DNA from: Limnoperna fortunei | Taxonomy: Eukaryota; Mollusca; Bivalvia; Mytilida; Modiolidae | DNA: 64,000 nt | Reading direction: 5' to 3' | Assembly: GCA_944474755.1 (NCBI GenBank) | Contig: OX104114.1 | Span: 42,969,070-43,033,069 of the forward strand | Made by a program: the position numbers and the translations under genes | Shown: positions 58,801 through 64,000 of the stretch, piece after piece | Layout: each line of letters starts with the position of its first letter | How positions within the stretch are numbered: the stretch's first letter is position 1 | Notes under the pieces: model-generated | Told to the model about the DNA's origin: nothing | What the model saw: only the letters and a program-made list of their open reading frames with translations | The model's database searches: none

Positions 58801-61800
58801 TATATACCGATCAGATACGTATTTAATTAAAAAACATAGCAATTTAAAAAAAAATAAAAAGTGTCTAAACAATTGCATATTTCTCAGAGAAATTAATAAA
58901 TAGTTGGCATGACTATTTTTCAGAGCTATTGGCAACATGATTTTCACACTATTTTGGCCAATCGTACCTTTCCTTTTACAACTATGTCTAATTATCTACA
59001 TGGGATTCAGTGTGGCGTATCCTTTTTGGGGTATATATCTGTTTGTGAATGAAAACAGGAAAAATAAGTTTGGGAATGGCCTTCCATATTTATATGTCTT
59101 TTGATTCACTTTTGAAATAAAAGTATGGCATATGTAATATAGTCGAACATTTATTCTGAAGTATGGGTGATCGAAACATGATTGATTAAAAAATGTTTTA
59201 CAAATCTGTTCCTATTGTGTTTTAAACAAAGTTAACAAAGATATTGTTTTCGCGTTTAATATAAATATAGTCCTTAATATAAGCAAGATATATCGCATCC
59301 ATGGGAAGTTCTGATTATTATTCCAACTCTACTAATGTAACTTCAGACGGAGTAAATTATTATCTGTCTAGGACCCCATGTACTCCAGATGTAAGTACAT
59401 AAAATAATAATTAATAATAATTAATAATGGTATGGTATATATCGAGTTTTATATCCTGACGTATTTGCATGTTTTAAACCATTTCAGGGTTTGATTTACA
59501 TATTTGCAAACTGTGTTTGTTCCTCATCAGAGGCTTCAATAATATATATTTTGTCTTCGAACGTAAATTTCAATGTTTTGACAGATACTGAGATCACGGA
59601 CTAAATGTTACCTCTGGGACCATACTGGGACGGTTCCCGGTGCTCGACCCACAGAGCAGCCCAGCGCGTCCCTGGTTGGCGGATATTGGAGACCCTCTCG
59701 TTGGGGGTTGTCTGGTCATAATACGGAAAGCCTGGCCGCGGACCATAGTGGGTAACGTGTTTGGAGAGTGCCACGCTCCTTGCACGATAAAGATCCCTTT
59801 TGTAGATTGAAAAAGAGTAGGCTCATCGTAGCCGCTACAAAAGGCTAAATTCTCCGACCCTACCCAATACTCCGTACTTTTCCAGTGGCAGTCTAAATTT
59901 TGTTCCCTGTGTCCCATCCCACCCCTTTTTCAATTGATGTATTGTTTGTTAACGTGTTCCTGACCTGTATATAGCTGAAATTACTACTCGCTGTATGTAA
60001 AGCAAACATCCAACCAATCAATCAAAATGTAATCTGAGCGTTTAAATGAGTTATTATTAAGTGTAGCAAATATTTCCATAATCCGTGTTACAAAGTGAAC
60101 AATGTTCAATAAAGTATATGGTTATTTAGGAAACTGGTAAACAGGTTAAACGTGTTAATTTGAATATTGCAAAATTTTGTTATTGCACTCGATAGACCAT
60201 ATTTTTGTTAGTCTTCAAAGATTAGCGTTTCAAGGGCATCTGTAACAGTATGTAATTTAGGGAGTTATTTATTTATCTGAATATGTAAAAAGATATGTTC
60301 TGTGAAAAGTGCTGTTTCTAAGTCGAATATTGCAATTGCTGTCTTTTTCCTTGACAGAGCACCACCATTGGTAAGCTTTGTGATTTCGTCAAATATGGAG
60401 GAGAAGAGTAAGTTTACAGCATGATATATTTACGAATGTTATCAATTGGATTGAAGTGTTCCTTGATAAGTGTATAGAATTTACTTTGGTCCATGTTTGT
60501 GAATTGAATTGGAAAGCATATTTATTGGCGTTGAGTAATGTTTAAAATAAAACGAAAACGGTAACAACGATTTTTGTTCAAAATTCATATAAAACCAATC
60601 TACGGCTTTAAAACTTCTAAAGAGATATCACCTTAGGTACAACAAACTCTTGTTTTATAAACTTAGTAATGAACAGCAATTACCGGTCTAGAAAATCAGA
60701 TATCGTGTTTTAAAAACTAGCTTTTTCTTGAAATTAGCTTGCTGACCATACTCAGTCTAAAATGGTGATGACGAGATATATACCAAATTTATCAATATCT
60801 AGTGGTAATAATACGTAAATGTACGAAACACGAATTCTTGTATCTTAGAATAAGACAATACATTCGCAATAATTATGGCATAATTGATATATATTTGACT
60901 CGAATTAAGCAACATTTAAAATAATCTCCAGTTTAAAAGATTAAATTTGTATATTAACAAAATTGATATTAGCAAGACTGCAATGTACATGTCATAGTTA
61001 CTTAAAATGTATTATGTTCTAAGTTCCTCATAATCTTAATTAAACTTTCAGATATATCAAGCCAGCAATGGCGTTTATGTTATTCATGTTTTTATGGGTG
61101 ATGAATTTTATCATTGGCCTTGGTCAGATGACTTTAGCGGGATCTTTTGCTTCCTATTACTGGGCTTTCGAAAAGCCGAAAGATATTCCAGCCTTCCCAT
61201 TGACAGCTGCCTTCTACAGAAGTGTAAGGTGAGTAGGAATAAGTTTTTACAGGCTGCGATTTATAGTATGTTTAATGTAAATCGCCCATTTGTTTTTGCA
61301 ATATATGAATAAGGAAATGTCTGCATGATGCTTTCTCGTGTGCGTGTTTTTCAGTTGTTAAAACACATAATTGACATTACTATGTTAAATAAATTCCCAA
61401 TAATGCCCTTGTCGGTTTTGTATACCTATTCAACGTTAAGGGAAACAAATTTTCATACCCTCGCCAATTGTACTTTGGGTAAAATTTGCTCCTGTGCGTA
61501 CTAATGTATTAAATTTGTTTCCCCACAATAGCTGGATGTAGCCTTGATTAAATTATTTGAAATTTTTTAATGTTTTGGTACCACTATACACGAATTGAAT
61601 TCAACTTTGATCGATTTCACTTTTGTCCCTTCGGAGTTATTGCCCTTATAGCACTGAAAATGGCAGTGTGTTTTATTTACGTGTTATTTGGACGTAACTA
61701 ACTATCTGAAAGTCAAAATGGGGGACCAATAAAAAACAAATCGCATTATTCGACTAGAACGACTTTACTTTTGTTGTCCCCGAGTTGCATCATCTTATAA

Positions 61801-64000
61801 CCTGACAATAGCAAACTTCCCGCGTGATAACTCGACAACACCTTGACCAAAACTTATTTAAAATTTTGAAATGCTTATTAGAGTCCATTAAGCACAGATA
61901 AGGATCGAGCTTGACTGATTTAAGGTTTTCCTGGAGTTACTGTTCCTTATAAGGCTTGTGCCTAAGGCGCACGAGTCTGTGTTCTATAAACAAATTCTTC
62001 TTTATTTTGAAACTTACCAAACTGTAGGTCGAATGAAATATAAGTCAGGTAAGTATTAAACATGTTAACATGAAATAGTTCAGCCAAGTTTTCATGAATT
62101 TTGTAGTATTTGAACGCTTTCTGAAAGTGGAAACCTTTTATATAAAAGAGACCATTGGAATATTGAAATATGTAGTTATTGTGTTGAGTTCTTGCAAACT
62201 TATTCCTATATCCTTATGGATGAATGCATACAGGTTAAGTACACAGAAAGATAAAAATATAAAAAGTTCAGCTTTCTTTATATAGATAAATATTTCAGAG
62301 TTGTGGGTGTGCTTTTCTATCGTATTGAAATACTTCACATGCAGACTGTTCTAAATTTATATGTGTATATCTGTCAATTTTGTGGCTAAAATTTTTGTAT
62401 TCACATCTCGGGCAAATTTACATTGTATATACCGAAAATAGTGCTATATCATATACAGTATTTCAGATCGCTTGCAACTACATGTATATACAATATTGCT
62501 TTCAGATACCATTTTGGAACATTGGCATTCGGGTCGCTCATTATAGCTATAGTACAGTTTATCAGAATTATGCTGGAGTACTTAGATTCCAAAGTTAAAG
62601 GATCGGAAAATCCAGTGGCAAAGTTTTTGATCAAGTAAGATACTGTAGACAATTGAAAAGAAAGTGCAGCTATTTACTAATGCGTCCAGGCAATAACACA
62701 ACGAAATAGTATATGTATATATGCCTAAAATAGTTAAAAGCATCATAATAATTTAAAGTCTGGAACATATTTTGATCAACCTATATTAAACGCATGCAGC
62801 AAAGATGTATACTCGATAACATGTATGAAATTTATCACACATTGAGATATAATTCTGCAATACACAAACAAAGAGCAAAAACATGGAATATGGTTAATGT
62901 ATGTTTCAAAAAAATCTGAAGATAATCATGTGATTTTGATTTCACGATAAAATGAAGGGATATTAGTTTCGGAGTCCAATTTACTTTTCAAAGGTTAATT
63001 TACTACCTTTAAAGAAAGGTGCATATTTTTTACTAATTGTGCATTGGATTGTGAATGGATAAAAAATGTTAATTTTTTACATTTTTCACAACCACCAAAG
63101 ACGTATTTGTAGGGCAGTTTGTGGCTATCTTGCAGAAATGGGATGCTACCACTTTTAATTAGTGTTCCATGTATCTAGAGTTTTTGCAACATTATACAAT
63201 GATTTCACTCGCACATTGACTAATTAACAACCTGATGCAAATCTTCAGTATAAACTTCAAACTAAAATTGGTAATACAACTAATAAATGAACGTAATAAC
63301 AAAAATACTGAACACCGAGGAAACTGTCAAAAACGACAATATACTATTAAAGTCTGAGAAACCGGCAAACTTCAGAACCAACAATAAAAAATACAAAGTA
63401 ACTACAGCAATTGTCCTGACTTGGTAAAGGCATTTCTAACGAAATTGTGGGTTAAACTATGTTTTATGACATGCCAAACCTCCCGCTTCAATTACTGCAG
63501 TATGTGAGTTTATTGATGAAAAAATAACTCGAGGTTTGCATGCCGTTATTCATATACCTCAAGTCTTTCTCATCAAGATATATATTGTCTACTAGCCTGA
63601 CTAAAACTTTGAATTTATTTTTAAGTTAAGGAACTTTCATCAGTATTTTGATTTTGTATTTATACTTTACAGATGCTTGAAATGCTGTTTCTGGTGTTTG
63701 GAGAAATTTATAAAATTTTTGAACAGAAATGCATACATTATGGTATTTATTTTTCATTGTATATGACTGTCAAAATATAGCCGACATCGTTTCTATCCTA
63801 CAGATATTAGGTATCTTTGCTTTTTACCAAATCAATTTTCTAAAATTTGCTTTTCCATTTCCATAATTAAATATTACGTTCTTTTAGAGAACTCACAATT
63901 TACATTTAAATGAACTGCTCAAAAAGTATGTTATAATCTTTGAATAGTAATGATATAAATGTAACAATGTTCTATTATTAGACTGCTGTATATGGAAGAA
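46769..64000 (+). CDS. SLC44A: Gene B: SLC44 choline transporter-like protein, 3' end beyond the window
   Basis: Tandem paralogue of gene A. Nineteen complete exons and the first 19 bp of exon 20 are present, about 594 codons. Phases are identical to gene A throughout and lengths match except for exon 1 (-6 bp), exon 7 (+6) and exon 9 (-3). The start [12 protein letters not shown] is fixed by an in-frame TAA directly upstream (46763-46765). The large extracellular loop, TM1-TM7, NST/NVT sequons and the [15 protein letters not shown] segment are intact, with no stop or frameshift, so it looks functional. Four more exons would be expected downstream by comparison with gene A. Introns are generally shorter (intron 2 is 1.8 kb against 13.3 kb). 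Substrate is unknown. Confidence 0.95.
47296..47319 (+). CDS. SLC44A: Gene B exon 2 (24-bp microexon)
   Basis: Encodes DSKKNEYK, flanked by TTTGTAG and GTAAGA. Same size and phase as in gene A. Confidence 0.88.
47823..48072 (+). mobile_element. SINE, near full length, tRNA-derived
   Basis: A box TAGCCGAGTGGTCAAGG, B box GGTTCGATTCTC, then GGGTGTACTCGACTCC, GCAGGTCGGGGGTTTTCTCC, CTGGACGCCATGATATAGCT, GCTGAAAGTTGCGTTAAACA and an A/C-rich tail. The best copy in the window and the reference for the fragments. Intron 2 of gene B. Confidence 0.9.
48093..48212 (+). mobile_element. SINE 3' half, adjacent second copy
   Basis: TCCGTTTTCTTGCTGAAGG, GGGTACTCCGGATTCCTC, ACTGGACGCTAGGATATAGC and GCTGAAAATGGCGCTAAA, right behind the near-full copy. 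Confidence 0.75.
48220..49080. other. Gene B intron 2, remainder
   Basis: AT-rich, no recognised feature until the exon 3 acceptor. Confidence 0.5.
49085..49133 (+). CDS. SLC44A: Gene B exon 3
   Basis: Encodes [24 protein letters not shown] acceptor, GTGAAC donor. Confidence 0.93.
49794..49867 (+). CDS. SLC44A: Gene B exon 4 (TM1)
   Basis: Encodes [20 protein letters not shown] then VTVIG. TTTTTCAG acceptor, GTAAGC donor. Confidence 0.94.
50322..50397 (+). CDS. SLC44A: Gene B exon 5
   Basis: Encodes [20 protein letters not shown] then GYTE. ATTTAAG acceptor, GTAAGT donor. Confidence 0.93.
50578..50990 (-). pseudogene. LINE 3' end, minus strand, decayed
   Basis: On the minus strand a frame reads [19 protein letters not shown], the LINE ORF2 C-terminal Cys/EDEIHF pattern. 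It is followed by GATTTGGAAATAAAAGATAT and a (GTTAT)n tail at 50578-50600. Broken and 5'-truncated. Intron 5 of gene B. Confidence 0.7.
51150..51182 (-). mobile_element. SINE 3' tail fragment
   Basis: On the minus strand, TTGCTGAAATTGACGTTAAA followed by an A/C-rich end matches the SINE 3' end. Confidence 0.45.
51578..51671 (+). CDS. SLC44A: Gene B exon 6
   Basis: Encodes [20 protein letters not shown] then [11 protein letters not shown], ending CAG|GTAAAT. The exon end is single-copy here, unlike the array in gene A. Confidence 0.94.
52283..52429 (+). CDS. SLC44A: Gene B exon 7
   Basis: 49 codons beginning [20 protein letters not shown], with a serine-rich end before the GTAAGT donor. Phase 0 at both ends. 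Confidence 0.93.
52904..52967 (+). CDS. SLC44A: Gene B exon 8
   Basis: Encodes [20 protein letters not shown] plus one residue. TTATAG acceptor, GTACGT donor. Confidence 0.92.
53260..53531. repeat. Dispersed repeat, single-unit copy
   Basis: CTGTCTGTCTGTCCATCTGT, TGTAGATGTGCAAGAAGGAT, GGGGAGATAATTGGACTT, GCGAAGCGGGG and CAGTCCACACTTGTTT, the same order as at 35033-35725 but not internally repeated. Intron 8 of gene B. Confidence 0.85.
54478..54625 (+). CDS. SLC44A: Gene B exon 9
   Basis: Encodes [20 protein letters not shown] onward to [17 protein letters not shown] acceptor, GTAAGT donor. Confidence 0.93.
54897..54980 (+). CDS. SLC44A: Gene B exon 10
   Basis: Encodes [20 protein letters not shown] then [14 protein letters not shown] acceptor, GTAGGT donor. 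Confidence 0.92.
56034..56146 (+). CDS. SLC44A: Gene B exon 11 (TM2-TM3)
   Basis: Encodes [18 protein letters not shown] then [27 protein letters not shown] acceptor, GTAAGT donor. A decayed copy of its 3' half lies about 160 bp downstream. Confidence 0.94.
56304..56350 (+). pseudogene. Decayed partial copy of exon 11 in gene B intron 11
   Basis: In the exon 11 frame it reads [14 protein letters not shown] before a GTTAAT, against [14 protein letters not shown] in the true exon. The 5' half is missing and a stop lies upstream. Probably a relic. Confidence 0.7.
56751..56976 (-). mobile_element. SINE copy, near full length
   Basis: On the minus strand: CTACTATTGATC-like 5' part, ATTGCGGGTTCGAGTCTCAC (B box), GGGTGTGCTCGAATC, GGATTGCCAGTTTTCCTACT, CTGGACGTCATGACGTAT and AAAGTGGCGTTAAA. 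Intron 11 of gene B. Confidence 0.82.
57491..57622 (+). CDS. SLC44A: Gene B exon 12
   Basis: Encodes [20 protein letters not shown] onward to KETWLAF, almost identical to gene A. TTTTGCAG acceptor, GTAAAT donor. Confidence 0.95.
58001..58100 (+). CDS. SLC44A: Gene B exon 13 (TM4)
   Basis: Encodes [20 protein letters not shown] then [20 protein letters not shown] acceptor, GTAAAG donor. Confidence 0.94.
58924..59016 (+). CDS. SLC44A: Gene B exon 14 (TM5)
   Basis: Encodes [20 protein letters not shown] then [11 protein letters not shown], ending at the U12-type donor GTATCCTTTT. Confidence 0.93.
59017..59287 (+). other. Gene B intron 14, U12-type (minor spliceosome) GT-AG intron
   Basis: Donor GTATCCTTTT. 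Branch element TCCTTAAT at 59271-59278, about 10 bases from the acceptor AG at 59286-59287. Only 271 bp long. Same position and phase as gene A intron 14. Confidence 0.9.
59288..59390 (+). CDS. SLC44A: Gene B exon 15
   Basis: Encodes [20 protein letters not shown] then [14 protein letters not shown], with NST and NVT sequons. GTAAGT donor. Confidence 0.93.
59584..60030 (+). repeat. Dispersed repeat, copy 2 (longer, GC-richer)
   Basis: Contains GGCCGCGGACCATAGTGGGT and GCTCCTTGCACGATAAAGAT, matching 3834-4075, plus ~150 bp of extra 5' sequence. It stands out from the AT-rich intron 15 of gene B. The 107-codon minus-strand frame at 59594-59917 is explained by the lack of AT-rich stops. Confidence 0.75.
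60358..60407 (+). CDS. SLC44A: Gene B exon 16
   Basis: Encodes [23 protein letters not shown] acceptor, GTAAGT donor, 50 bp as in gene A. Confidence 0.91.
61052..61228 (+). CDS. SLC44A: Gene B exon 17 (TM6)
   Basis: Encodes [20 protein letters not shown] followed by [27 protein letters not shown] acceptor, GTGAGT donor. Confidence 0.96.
62506..62634 (+). CDS. SLC44A: Gene B exon 18 (TM7)
   Basis: Encodes [20 protein letters not shown] then [28 protein letters not shown] acceptor, GTAAGA donor. No dispersed repeat adjoins this acceptor. Confidence 0.95.
63673..63742 (+). CDS. SLC44A: Gene B exon 19
   Basis: Encodes [20 protein letters not shown] then YIM, identical in protein to gene A exon 19. 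GTATTT donor. Confidence 0.95.
63982..64000 (+). CDS. SLC44A: Gene B exon 20, cut by the window end
   Basis: Starts ACT GCT GTA TAT GGA AGA (TAVYGR), matching gene A exon 20. The rest is outside the window. Confidence 0.85.

Noticed and set aside
59594..59917. 107-codon minus-strand frame
   Set aside because: Lies inside a dispersed repeat also present at 3834-4075, where the frame is not kept.

Overview
This is AT-rich animal genomic DNA dominated by one family. Two head-to-tail paralogous genes on the + strand encode choline transporter-like proteins (SLC44/CTL family, closest by eye to vertebrate CTL2/CTL4/CTL5). The long introns, tRNA-derived SINE fragments whose 3' part reads like ACTGGACGCCAT, LINE tails, foldback elements and satellite-like arrays suggest a bivalve mollusc, probably a mytilid mussel. 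The species call is inference; the gene calls rest on reading every exon.

Layout: 1-4963 is repeat-rich upstream DNA: a TGAT microsatellite, a ~167-bp satellite array interrupted by a tandem pair of hairpin units, a LINE 3' end and a dispersed repeat. Gene A runs from its ATG at 4964 to its TAG at 41278, in 24 coding exons giving 733 codons plus stop. Its intron 2 is 13.3 kb and full of duplicated intronic blocks. 41279-46768 is 3' UTR and intergenic DNA with a duplicated ~350-bp block and a strong hairpin. Gene B starts at 46769 and leaves the window inside its exon 20. Nineteen complete exons are present, each with the same phase as in gene A and the same or nearly the same length.

The most interesting observations concern splicing. 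(1) Exon 6 of gene A is followed by about eleven 51-52 bp tandem copies of the exon end plus its 5' splice site. Nine copies keep a GT donor and the first three donors are in frame. (2) Intron 14 of both genes has the hallmarks of a U12-type (minor spliceosome) intron. (3) Intron 22 of gene A holds a 22-bp minisatellite that repeats a near-ideal CAG|GTAAGA donor nine times just before exon 23. (4) Both genes carry a decayed partial copy of exon 11 in intron 11. (5) A dispersed repeat ends right at the exon 18 acceptor of gene A.

The two transporters share the conserved SLC44 core: a short N-terminus with an FDPNFKGPI motif, TM1, a large Cys-rich extracellular loop, a multi-pass membrane domain, a Cys-rich [15 protein letters not shown] segment, and in gene A a C-terminal MSKSLMKIL motif. 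No other protein-coding gene is supported. The remaining open frames are chance frames, repeats, or exons extended into introns.
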